DNA of 64,000 nucleotides, from the NCBI RefSeq assembly GCF_029051685.1, contig NZ_JAACFT010000031.1:1-64000 (forward strand). Direction: 5' to 3'. Shown in pieces: positions 43,114 to 51,600 of the stretch (position 1 is its first letter; every line of letters begins with the position of its first letter). The translations under genes were made by a program, and so were the position numbers. Origin of the DNA: Bradyrhizobium sp. CSA207. Its GTDB lineage: Bacteria; Pseudomonadota; Alphaproteobacteria; Rhizobiales; Xanthobacteraceae. The notes under the pieces are model-generated. The model was not told the DNA's origin. It did no database searches and saw only the letters and a list, made by a program, of their open reading frames with translations.

Positions 43114-43848
43114 GTGAAATTGCTGGGGCGTTATCAAGGGCGGAACGGGCAGATCGAAATCGTAGAGTGTTCCTGGGATGGAACACGCGTGTACTTCGAA
43201 GAAGGTGTAAGGCAGAGCCAGGCAACGCCCGACGGCGAAAGCGTATTCACCTACGTCAAGCTCATGGACGAACTCCTGTCCCGCTGCGAACAAATCCTCG
43301 TCCTGGGCTGCGGCGGTGGAAATCTTGCGACGAGACTGTCGCGACTTGGGAAACGGTTGACGATCGTCGACAACAACCCGATCAGTTTCATCCTCGCACA
43401 ACGATATTTCGAGCTGCCGGACGAGTTGCCCTGCATCGTCTCCGACTTTCGAAAATTCGTGTTCGACGATCGCACCTACTACGACGGCATTGCGATCGAC
43501 GTCGGCGGCCCCGGATTTAGGTTCATGCATGAGTTCGATGCCGAGACCTGTGACGCAATCCGCTCGCGCTTGGCACCGGGCGGCCGGATCGTGATGAACG
43601 TAACGGTGTCCAACGACATTGATCCGACACCTGACCGCATCGCCGCTCGGCTTGCCGGTGAGGAACTGCGGACATGGATCGTCGATGAGCAGGGCGTCGA
43701 GGACCGGAATGCCGTCATCGTCTGCATGCCCGAGAAAACGCTGGGTTCGCGGGCGGCGCTCGATCGCGTCATGCGCCAGAGCCATGAACGGTGGGCTATC
43801 CGCCGAGGAAGATTGCGGAGCCGCGATCTGCCGGTTGGATCGTGCTGA
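43114..43848 (+). CDS. Spermidine-synthase-like protein (class I methyltransferase fold)
   Basis: The 244-residue protein has a short N-terminal beta region (GRYQGRNGQIEIVE, FEEGVRQSQATPDG) and a Rossmann-like core. The core has ILVLGCGGGNLATRL as the nucleotide-binding motif I, TIVDNNPIS as motif II and a YDGIAIDVGGPG segment. This is the spermidine synthase layout, but the acceptor-side residues are not clearly those of a polyamine synthase. The start is GTG at 43114. Whether it acts on a polyamine or another acceptor is open; it lies 1.1 kb after the hyf operon in island segment A. Confidence 0.78.
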   Translation: MKLLGRYQGRNGQIEIVECSWDGTRVYFEEGVRQSQATPDGESVFTYVKLMDELLSRCEQILVLGCGGGNLATRLSRLGKRLTIVDNNPISFILAQRYFELPDELPCIVSDFRKFVFDDRTYYDGIAIDVGGPGFRFMHEFDAETCDAIRSRLAPGGRIVMNVTVSNDIDPTPDRIAARLAGEELRTWIVDEQGVEDRNAVIVCMPEKTLGSRAALDRVMRQSHERWAIRRGRLRSRDLPVGSC

Positions 43849-44405
<557 letters not shown>

Positions 44406-44459
44406 CAGACTACGAATCTGAGGGTCGGACGTTCGAATCGTTCCGGGCGCGCCATTTCG
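44406..44459 (+). repeat. Integration site copy 2
   Basis: Identical over 54 bp to 33878-33931. It lacks the acceptor 5' strand and D arm, so it is not a functional tRNA. On the minus strand it reads into the familiar GTIRTSDPQIRSL or WRARNDSN-type tails. Confidence 0.93.
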
Positions 44460-44483
44460 GTACAAAACTGGGCACTCCAAACC

Positions 44484-44663
44484 CTGCCGTTTTTGCGCTT
44501 GATGCGCGACGAGCGTGCGCAGCAGTTCGCTTTTTGACCCCATGATGCGAATCTCTTTCGTGTCGGCTTCCACGCGCTGGGCCAGCGCTCGCAGGTGGTC
44601 GCGGCGGTAGCCGCCGGTCTCGTTCCGCATGCGCCTACGGGCCTGGCCGGCGAAGGCTTTCAG
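44484..44663 (-). pseudogene. Serine recombinase remnant, C-terminal end
   Basis: About 60 codons match the C-terminus of large serine recombinases as known in these genera: SLKAFAGQARRRM, GGYRRDHLRALAQRVE and IRIMGSKSELLRTLVA. The rest of the gene (normally over 500 residues) is gone, and the upstream frame is unrelated. It points toward direct repeat copy 2, as expected for a recombinase whose 3' end adjoins the attachment site. Confidence 0.75.
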
Positions 44664-44817
44664 CGACTGAGTTGTGACGCTCGGCCCGATACGATCAAGC
44701 GCACCCGCGGCCCGTAGCGATCGGAGGCAAGGCGAACTTGCCACCCACGTTGTCATTCCGTCGCAAATGACCCCGAGGCAGACATCCGCTAATCTTACGA
44801 GCGATTGAACAAGCGAG

Positions 44818-45303
44818 CTAGCGTCGGCCCAATAATGCGGATGCAAGGCGAGTCCGACTCCCCGCCGCCGCATCCTGAGGTGATGTGGAGCTGTCCGCAC
44901 TGCGCCTGATCGTTGCAGCGAGCATCGCATGAACGGGAAACAGGGCGATGCAGGCAATCCCGATTCCGATATGGATCCACCGGGCCGGCTCGCGCGTCTG
45001 CTCACCCCCGTAGTAGAGAACGAGGCCTGTCATGGCGAGCAACGCGAGCGTGGCCAGCGTGGTGCCACCGGTCCATCGCTTGCGCCGCCGATGCCAGCCC
45101 GAACGCACGTGCAGTGGCAGGAGCGAGCCGATCACAATCAACATTGCGTAGGCCGAGATGCCGTGGAGCATCAGCAGCAGCCGTTCGGTTTCACCGGGCT
45201 CCGTCTCGATGAGGTCGTGCAGGACGAACCAGGCCAGGCCGGTCAGCGCGACCACGCTGGTTGCGGTCCAGACAGCGCTCTTCTGAACAGAGCCGAGGCG
45301 CAT
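44818..45303 (-). CDS. Four-helix b561-like membrane protein
   Basis: The 161-residue protein has four membrane segments at about 13-30, 43-65, 81-98 and 108-130. Histidines are placed for haem ligation, H47 and H65 on helix 2 and H111 and H125 on helix 4, as in small dihaem cytochromes b (b561/DUF4405-like). It is the last gene of the operon with ApbE and an FMN-binding protein, 3 bp after apbE. It could pass electrons between the quinone pool and the flavoprotein. The haem is inferred from spacing only. Confidence 0.7.
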   Translation of the reverse strand: MRLGSVQKSAVWTATSVVALTGLAWFVLHDLIETEPGETERLLLMLHGISAYAMLIVIGSLLPLHVRSGWHRRRKRWTGGTTLATLALLAMTGLVLYYGGEQTREPARWIHIGIGIACIALFPVHAMLAATIRRSADSSTSPQDAAAGSRTRLASALLGRR

Positions 45304-45306
45304 GGG

Positions 45307-46122
45307 CTAGGCCGCCATTGATCGCAGGTCACCGCCGCTGATGAAAGCGGTCGCGCCGAAACGGTCGAAGCAGGGGTGCTGAGTCTGGCCGGTCTGGACC
45401 AGGATCTTGGTCAGCGCGTCAGCGATGATGCAGCTTGGTGCGACAACCGAATAGGCTCTTCCGTCCGTTGCGGAGCGCGGCGATCGCGGCGCTCCGCCTC
45501 GGTCGACGGCGGCGACGGAGGAGGAGGTCGCAATGGCGCCGTTGCGCAAATATCCTGCCGGGAGCAGGCCCCCGTTTGGAACGTGCACATAGACCGGCTG
45601 GTCAATCTCGCCCATCACGCGCAGATCGCCGCCGGCATTGACGGTCGCATGTCGGATGCCCGCCGCCCGAAGCGAGGCGATTGCACGGTCCACCGCATAA
45701 CCCTTGGCTATTCCCCCAAGATCGATCGCCACCGGCGCCGTCAGGCGCACGGATCGATCGGCCGACAGGCGCACCGCGTTGAAGTCGCCCGCGAAGACAT
45801 GGTCGAGATCGTCCGATGGCAGCAGGTCGCGGCGCATCAGTTCGAAACCGACCGCACAGTCGAACAGGCCGTTGCTCGCGGCATGAAAGACCTGGGCGTA
45901 ACGCAGAACCCGCGCCGTCCAAGGATGGACTGTCACGGGCGTCCGGAACGCCTCGCGATTGATGCGCCCGATGTCGCTGTTGGCATCGTGGAAGCTCATC
46001 AAACGCTGAACCAGCGACACCGCCTCGAATGCGCCAGCGACCGCCCGTTCGGCGGCAGCTTGTGTTGGTCCGCCAACCTCGACCTCCACGATCGTGCCCA
46101 GCAACGGTCGTGCACGCCTCAT
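45307..46122 (-). CDS. apbE: FAD:protein FMN transferase ApbE
   Basis: The 271-residue protein has ApbE family features: RPLLGTIVEVEV, LMSFHDANSDIGRIN, the FAD-site VAIDLGGIAKGYAVDRA, NAGGDLRVMG, and the metal-binding Asp/Thr region near ADALTKILV. It links FMN to Thr or Ser of target flavoproteins in the periplasm. The very next gene upstream encodes such a target. ATG 46122 (MRRARPLL) was preferred to a frame reaching 46191. No obvious signal peptide is seen with this start, which leaves its site of action open. Confidence 0.92.
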   Translation of the reverse strand: MRRARPLLGTIVEVEVGGPTQAAAERAVAGAFEAVSLVQRLMSFHDANSDIGRINREAFRTPVTVHPWTARVLRYAQVFHAASNGLFDCAVGFELMRRDLLPSDDLDHVFAGDFNAVRLSADRSVRLTAPVAIDLGGIAKGYAVDRAIASLRAAGIRHATVNAGGDLRVMGEIDQPVYVHVPNGGLLPAGYLRNGAIATSSSVAAVDRGGAPRSPRSATDGRAYSVVAPSCIIADALTKILVQTGQTQHPCFDRFGATAFISGGDLRSMAA

Positions 46123-46124
46123 GG

Positions 46125-46580
46125 CTACTGCCCTTTCAAGCTCTGGAACTGCTCGACGACGCGTCTTACGCCGTCGGTGATATGCTTGCACGATAGGGTC
46201 GCGCCGCTGATGTTCTTGATATCGACATTGTGCTGCAGCGGCGAGCTAGCGCTCTTGCCGACGAATTGCGAGCGCCACGAGGCCTCGCGAACCTCATAGC
46301 CATAGGACTCGTTATATTCGAGGATCTCGATCTGCTTGATGGTGCCGCCGGCGGTGATCCCGACCGCGTATTTGATATATTCGTGCTTGCCGAGCACGCG
46401 GTCGATCACGACGATCCCGCCCGAGGAGGCACGGAAGACGCCCGCCCTGCCGCCGGGAGAAAACGACGCACCAGGAAAAATCGACTTCATCGCTTGCTGT
46501 TCACTCATATAGACGTTGGCGCTGGCCGGCGCGATCAGGACGATCGCTGCCGGCGCCGCTAAGAGTGGTGTCCACTTCAT
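46125..46580 (-). CDS. Periplasmic FMN-binding domain protein
   Basis: The 151-residue protein has a signal peptide (about 1-21, ending SAN) and one FMN-binding domain. The covalent flavin motif NISGATLS has S125-G-A-T128, with the FMN expected on T128. Similar domains occur in RnfG, NqrC and NosR and in soluble electron carriers. It starts 25 bp after the porin-like gene and ends 2 bp before apbE, so enzyme and substrate are encoded together. Confidence 0.9.
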   Translation of the reverse strand: MKWTPLLAAPAAIVLIAPASANVYMSEQQAMKSIFPGASFSPGGRAGVFRASSGGIVVIDRVLGKHEYIKYAVGITAGGTIKQIEILEYNESYGYEVREASWRSQFVGKSASSPLQHNVDIKNISGATLSCKHITDGVRRVVEQFQSLKGQ

Positions 46581-46605
46581 GCTGGCTGTCTCGAAACGCC
46601 GGAGT

Positions 46606-47520
46606 TCATTTCACGCCGAACGGCACGCCGAGGCGGAACATTACCTCGTCGCGCGCATGTTCATCGCCATAGATGCGCCCATGCTTCACCACCGACGCTT
46701 GGTCCTCGTTGTAGGTGATGACCATGGGAAGCTGATGACGCCAGGCCAGCGTCCACCAGAACTCCTTCTGACCGTAGTGGATGACAGGTCCGGCAAAGAA
46801 CGCAGAATGCTCGGGATTGTTGAACCAGTAGCCGGTGAACTCGTTGTGGATGCGCGTCTCCAGGCCGATCATCCAGTTCGGCGCGACGAGATAGGACGCG
46901 CCGACCGTCACGTCGATCGGAGAGGCTCTTTCGATCGAGCCGTCGGCGTAGACCTCGCGCTCATGCTTGCCCATGATATTGAGGGCGACGATGAGGCGAT
47001 CGTCCAGGAAGTTCTTTTGCAGGATGACCCGCCATTCGAGCTCCTTTTCCTTCGGTCCGATCTCGGGCTCGATATAGAGCGCCAGACCAATCGGATCGGT
47101 AACGGGATTCAGGACCTGGTAGATCGCCTCCAGCGCGACTGAATCGAAACGCGCCTTCTCGTAACGGGCATAAGGATCGAACGAGGCATCGAGGAATTGG
47201 GTGACGCCCGGGCCGCCTGTGGTCCCGTCAAAGCCGTTACGAAAGGCGTTGGCATAGCTCCAGTTGAAATAGCCGGAAAGCTGCAGCCGGTCCGTCACGC
47301 CGTATTCAATCTCTTCCTTGTTCTGCAGGTAATAATACTGCCCCTGGGATTGCCCGGACTGCAGAAACGACTTGTGCTCGTATTCGCCGGTGCCTTTGGG
47401 ATGCAGATCGGCGGTGTAGATCCAGCCGAACGGTGATTCCCCTGCGTGTACCTGGCAAGCGGACAGCATCGCAGCCGCCGCGCATATTGGTCCCACTAAA
47501 CGCTTCACTGTTGTCCCCAT
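46606..47520 (-). CDS. Outer-membrane beta-barrel-like protein (DUF6662-like)
   Basis: The 304-residue protein has a signal sequence containing AMLSACQVHAG, where the Cys could be a lipobox or the cut may follow AHA-like residues. Alternating aromatic and polar strands follow (GQYYYLQNKEEIEYGVTD, LQLSGYFNWSY, WMIGLETRIHNEFTGYWF), ending in FRLGVPFGVK. This is typical of an outer-membrane barrel. First gene of the operon with the FMN protein, ApbE and the b561-like protein. The DUF assignment is from memory of the family. ATG 47520 follows a TTG that could also initiate. Confidence 0.75.
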   Translation of the reverse strand: MGTTVKRLVGPICAAAAMLSACQVHAGESPFGWIYTADLHPKGTGEYEHKSFLQSGQSQGQYYYLQNKEEIEYGVTDRLQLSGYFNWSYANAFRNGFDGTTGGPGVTQFLDASFDPYARYEKARFDSVALEAIYQVLNPVTDPIGLALYIEPEIGPKEKELEWRVILQKNFLDDRLIVALNIMGKHEREVYADGSIERASPIDVTVGASYLVAPNWMIGLETRIHNEFTGYWFNNPEHSAFFAGPVIHYGQKEFWWTLAWRHQLPMVITYNEDQASVVKHGRIYGDEHARDEVMFRLGVPFGVK

Positions 47521-47562
47521 CAAAGAAAAGCCTGTGGGTCTCGCTACAGTGAGACACGATGA

Positions 47563-47579
47563 TGTGACAACAGGTCACA
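47563..47579. promoter_or_regulatory. Perfect inverted repeat ahead of the redox operon
   Basis: TGTGAC-N5-GTCACA lies 43-59 bp upstream of the start at 47520. It resembles CRP/FNR-family operators, though the TGTGA-to-TCACA spacer is 7 rather than 6. A second hairpin, GTCTC-N7-GAGAC, lies closer to the gene (47538-47554). Control by a CRP/FNR-type factor is inference. Confidence 0.45.
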
Positions 47580-47966
47580 GTTCGGAATCGATCTAAACGT
47601 ACGCGGCGCGTTGAATCGCGTAACGCCCAACGTCACTTCGCCAAGCTTCGGGAAAGATAAGTAGGTGAGCAAGAAGAATGGCTTGCTTATTGCGCCGCTT
47701 CTTCCCGATTTCTCTTTTTGAGGGATTCTAATTTTGACCAATTCTAAGTCGCGGTGGCATCTCGCCGAGCCGTTCTTGCTGCCTCACCGAAAAATCTTTC
47801 GCGGCCGAGAACGATTGCGAATGATTGAGTCTCTCCGTGCCGCGCTGGATCACGTCGGAAGTGCCGAAGGCCGGCATGCGCGCGCCCCCCCGCGCAACAC
47901 GTGCAACTTCACTTCGACACGGGCGAGCCGTGACGCCGGGCGACCGGCCATTGGCCGTCGACCTTC
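47580..47966. other. Region without a recognisable gene
   Basis: A roughly 390-bp stretch between the redox operon promoter and a gene fragment. The frame starting near 47734 is long but its translation has no plausible domain or codon pattern. Nothing further is seen. Confidence 0.4.
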
Positions 47967-48230
47967 ACCAGCGCGATACCGATTTCAGACCGTGTGCCCG
48001 TCTTCAACGTGGAAGCGCTTTGCAGGGACGCTTCCGCTGACGACAAGGCGTCAACGCTCGCCCTGGCGCAGGACGCCGGCGAGTGCGTGCGTGACGAGAC
48101 ACTTGCGCAGCAACAGCAAAGTTCGACCTGGCCAACCGTTCCGGGTCCCGCGCGCGAAAGTTGCGAAGGCGAGGCTGCGGCAGCAGGAATACAATTCTTG
48201 CCATGACGGTGTTGCAGATTGCGGATCAAG
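47967..48230 (+). pseudogene. Fragment of a small rhizobial secreted-protein family, frameshifted
   Basis: The frame around 47994-48206 reads VFNVEALCRDASADDKAS, then AGECVRDETLAQQQQ, then PARESCEGEA. This matches a family of small secreted Bradyrhizobium proteins with a C-x-A-A-x-D-x-A pattern and a later SYVELLTCLQMA tail. The tail is found one frame over (TILAMTVLQIADQ, about 48190-48230), so a frameshift separates the two. No start codon or signal peptide precedes it. The family is remembered from related genomes and not checked. Confidence 0.5.
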
Positions 48231-48549
48231 GCTTCATCCTCGCCACAACCTCAGGCCGGTTCTTCTCGAGCCAGGCCTGAGCTTCCGGCCCGTCGACGAC
48301 ACACTCGAAAGTCTCCCAGGTTGGGTCCTCCAGGGATTCCGATTGCAGCCGCTTCGCCGCATACTCAACGAGGTCGTGCAAGCGTTCGTATCCTCGTCGG
48401 TGCTCGAGGGAATCTGCAATCGCCGTGCCGGTCCATCCTCGTTGGGCCAAATCGATAATGCTCGGAGCATTAGCCTCGCTGAACCAAGGTGTGGCATCGA
48501 ACTCGATGCAGCGGACATTGTCGGCGGTATGGCAAGTGGCGTGGATCAT
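48226..48549 (-). CDS. Small protein of unknown function
   Basis: The 107-residue protein is acidic and Trp-containing, with IEFDATPWFSEANAPSIIDLAQRGWTG and DPTWETFECVVDGPEAQAWLEKNRPEVVARM. No signal peptide and no membrane segment. A start at 48549 (MIHATCHT) is preceded by GGAGGAAGTC on the coding strand, a good ribosome binding site. I do not recognise the family. It follows the glutamate dehydrogenase gene region in the opposite sense of expectation (downstream, same strand, 70 bp gap) and could be read from that transcript. Confidence 0.65.
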   Translation of the reverse strand: MIHATCHTADNVRCIEFDATPWFSEANAPSIIDLAQRGWTGTAIADSLEHRRGYERLHDLVEYAAKRLQSESLEDPTWETFECVVDGPEAQAWLEKNRPEVVARMKP

Positions 48550-48619
48550 TGACTTCCTCCGTTTGCCGGTAACAACCTGCGCTGGCATTGCACGTCTTGC
48601 ATTGCTGCCTCACACGCTC

Positions 48620-51600
48620 TCAGGCTTTGACCAGGTCCCCCAGCAAGTTCGCCGCCACCATCAGCTTGGCGAGCGTCAGGCCACCAGCGGCAATCTCTTC
48701 GACCGCACGGCGAATGCGCGTCGCCTCGGGATGAGCTGCAAGCCAGGTCTCCGCAGCCTGCTGACCGGATTGGCCGATGGTCAGCATATCTGCGGCCAGG
48801 CGTCTTTCTGCTGCCGCGATCAGCTCGACGGCGCGGTCGATGGCCAGGCGTTCGAAATGATCGCTGGCCGGCACGCTGCGCGCGGCGGCGGTGATGCGGT
48901 CGAGGCGGAAATTGGCTTCGGCGGCAAAGAACGTCGCGGCGGCATCGCCGATGCTGCGACTGGTGCGCTCGGCGACCGTCACGATGTCCGGCGCCGAGAC
49001 CAGGGCGTCGAGGTTGGCCAGTTCGCCGGCGAGTCCGGTCGGGACGCCGGCATCGGTCAGGTCCTGCCGGCGCTTGCTGCGCGCGGCCTGCAAGTCCGGT
49101 GGCAGGGCGTTGTCGAGAGAGGTTGAGATCTCGCGGATGGCAGGGCCGAACCGGGCAATCACCGCGTTCAGGCCATCCTTGAAATCGACATTGCGCACAT
49201 ACCAGACCATGCGGGAGAGCAGGAGATCCTGGATCGCCGCGTAAAGGCCGAGTTGCAGCTGTCCGTCGATGCGGGTGTCGAGCGCGTCGATCGCGTCATT
49301 GAGTCGCCTGAGCTCGTAGATCGCGTACACCGCCACCTGCGCCATGACGATGGTCGCGATATCGGCGTCGGTCTCGTCGGTCAGGCGCACGATGCAGGCG
49401 GGGCCGCCACGGTTGATGACGGCATTGACGAGACTGGTTGCGATGATCTCGCGTCGGAGGCGATGGAGCTCGACCGCGGTCGGGAATTTGTCGGGAACTT
49501 CGCGCGGAAAATACAAGGACAGTCTGCGGGCGAGATAAGGATCATCAGGCACGCCGGTAGCGAGCAGGTCGTTGTAGAGTGTCAGCTTGGCGTAGGCGAG
49601 CAACACGGCAAGTTCAGGCCGTGTCAGGGACTGCCCGCGCCGTGTGCGCTCGGTGATGGCGGCGTCGTCGGGCAGGAATTCGACGGTGCGGCTGAGCAGG
49701 CCGCGCTGCTCGAGCGACTGCATCAGGCGGGTGAGGAAGCCGGTCTCGGCCACGCCCTTGCGTTCGGCGAGCGAGAGCGCCAGCGTCTGCAGATAGTTGT
49801 TGCGCAGTACGAGCGCACCAACTTCGCTGGTCATCGCGGCAAGGAGGCTGTTGCGGTCAGCCGGATCGAGGCGTCCCTCGCGCTCGGGGCGCGCCAACGC
49901 GATCTTGATGTTGACCTCGACGTCCGAGGTGTTCACGCCAGCCGAATTGTCGATCGCGTCGGTGTTGAGCTTGACACCCTTCTGCGCCGCCTCGATGCGG
50001 CCGCGCTGGGTGACGCCGAGATTGGCACCTTCGCCGATCGCCCTGGCGCGGACGTCTGCGCCCGCTATACGGATCGGATCATTGGCGCGGTCGCCGGCCT
50101 GATCGTCGCTTTCCCCCGACGCGCGGACATAGGTGCCGATGCCGCCGAACCACAAGAGGTCCACGCGCGCCTTGAGGATCGCCCTCATCACCTCGAACGG
50201 CGTGGCCTCCGGCTTGTCGAGATCGAGCAGGGTGCGCACTTCCGGTGCGAGCGGAATCGCCTTGAGCGAGCGTGAGAACACACCGCCGCCCTGCGAGATC
50301 AGTGCTTTGTTGTAGTCCTGCCAGCTCGATCGCGGCAGGTCGAACAGACGCTTGCGTTCGGCGAAGCTGATCGCCGGATCGGGGGAGGGATCGATGAAGA
50401 TGTCGCGGTGATCGAATGCCGCCACGAGCTTCGTCGCCGGCGAGAGCAGCATGCCGTTGCCGAAGACGTCGCCGGACATGTCGCCGACGCCGACCACGGT
50501 GAAAGGCATGGTCTGAATGTCGGTGCCGAGCTCGCGGAAGTGGCGCTTGACCGCCTCCCAGGCGCCGCGCGCCGTAATCCCCATCTTCTTGTGGTCGTAG
50601 CCCTGGCTGCCGCCGGAGGCGAAGGCATCGCCGAGCCAATGGTTCTTCTCGGCCGAAATCGCGTTGGCGACGTCGGAGAAGGTGGCGGTGCCCTTGTCGG
50701 CGGCGACGACCAAATAGGGGTCGTCGCCGTCATGTCGCACGGTGGAGTCGGGCGGCACTATGTCGTCGCCGTCGAGATTGTCGGTAAGTTCGAGCAGCGA
50801 GCGAACGAAGATGCGATAGGCTTCAGTGCCTTCCGCCATAAAGTGCTCGCGATTGGACGGCGACGGCAGGCGCTTGGGCACGAAGCCGCCTTTGGCGCCG
50901 ACTGGCACGATCACGGCGTTCTTGACCTGCTGCGCTTTCACCAGGCCGAGGATCTCGGTGCGGAAATCCTGCGGCCGATCGGACCAGCGCAAGCCACCGC
51001 GCGCAACCTTGCCGAAGCGCAGGTGAATGCCTTCGACACGGGGCGAATAGACGAAAATCTCGTACAGCGGTCGGGGAGCCGGCAGGTCCTCAATCCCGCG
51101 TGCGTCGAACTTGAAGGAGATCACCGGACGCGGATGTCCGTCCTGGCCGACCTGCCACAAATTGGTACGGATGGTCGACTGCACCAGATTGGTGAAACGG
51201 CGCAGGATGCGGTCTTCATCGAGCGAGGCGACGGATTTGAGCTGCTCCTCGATCTCGGCAAGGAGGGCCGTCTCGCGTGCCGAGCGCTCGGAATCAGTAA
51301 CGGCGAGGCGTGGATCGAGGCGACCCTGGAACAGCGCGACGAGGTTGGCGGTGATCACGGCGTTCTTGCGCAAGGTCTCCCACATATAGTCCTGGCTGAA
51401 CGGGGCGCGGATCTGGTGCAAATAGCGAGATAGCGCCCGGATGGTCGAGACTTCCCGCCAGCCCAGGGCCGTGCGCAGGATCAAGGCATTGTATCCGTCA
51501 GATTCGGCGCGATCAGTGACCACCGCCATGATCGAGGCTTCCAGGCGATGGCTGAACTCCGGGCTGATCTCGATCGGCTGGCCGTCGCTGATCTCAATCG

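Noticed and set aside
44406..44459. A second tRNA-Arg gene
   Set aside because: Only the part from the anticodon stem to the 3' end is present; the acceptor 5' strand and D arm are absent.
47734..48552. A 272-codon plus-strand frame
   Set aside because: It overlaps a better-supported fragment and a minus-strand gene in other frames, and its translation has no coherent pattern.
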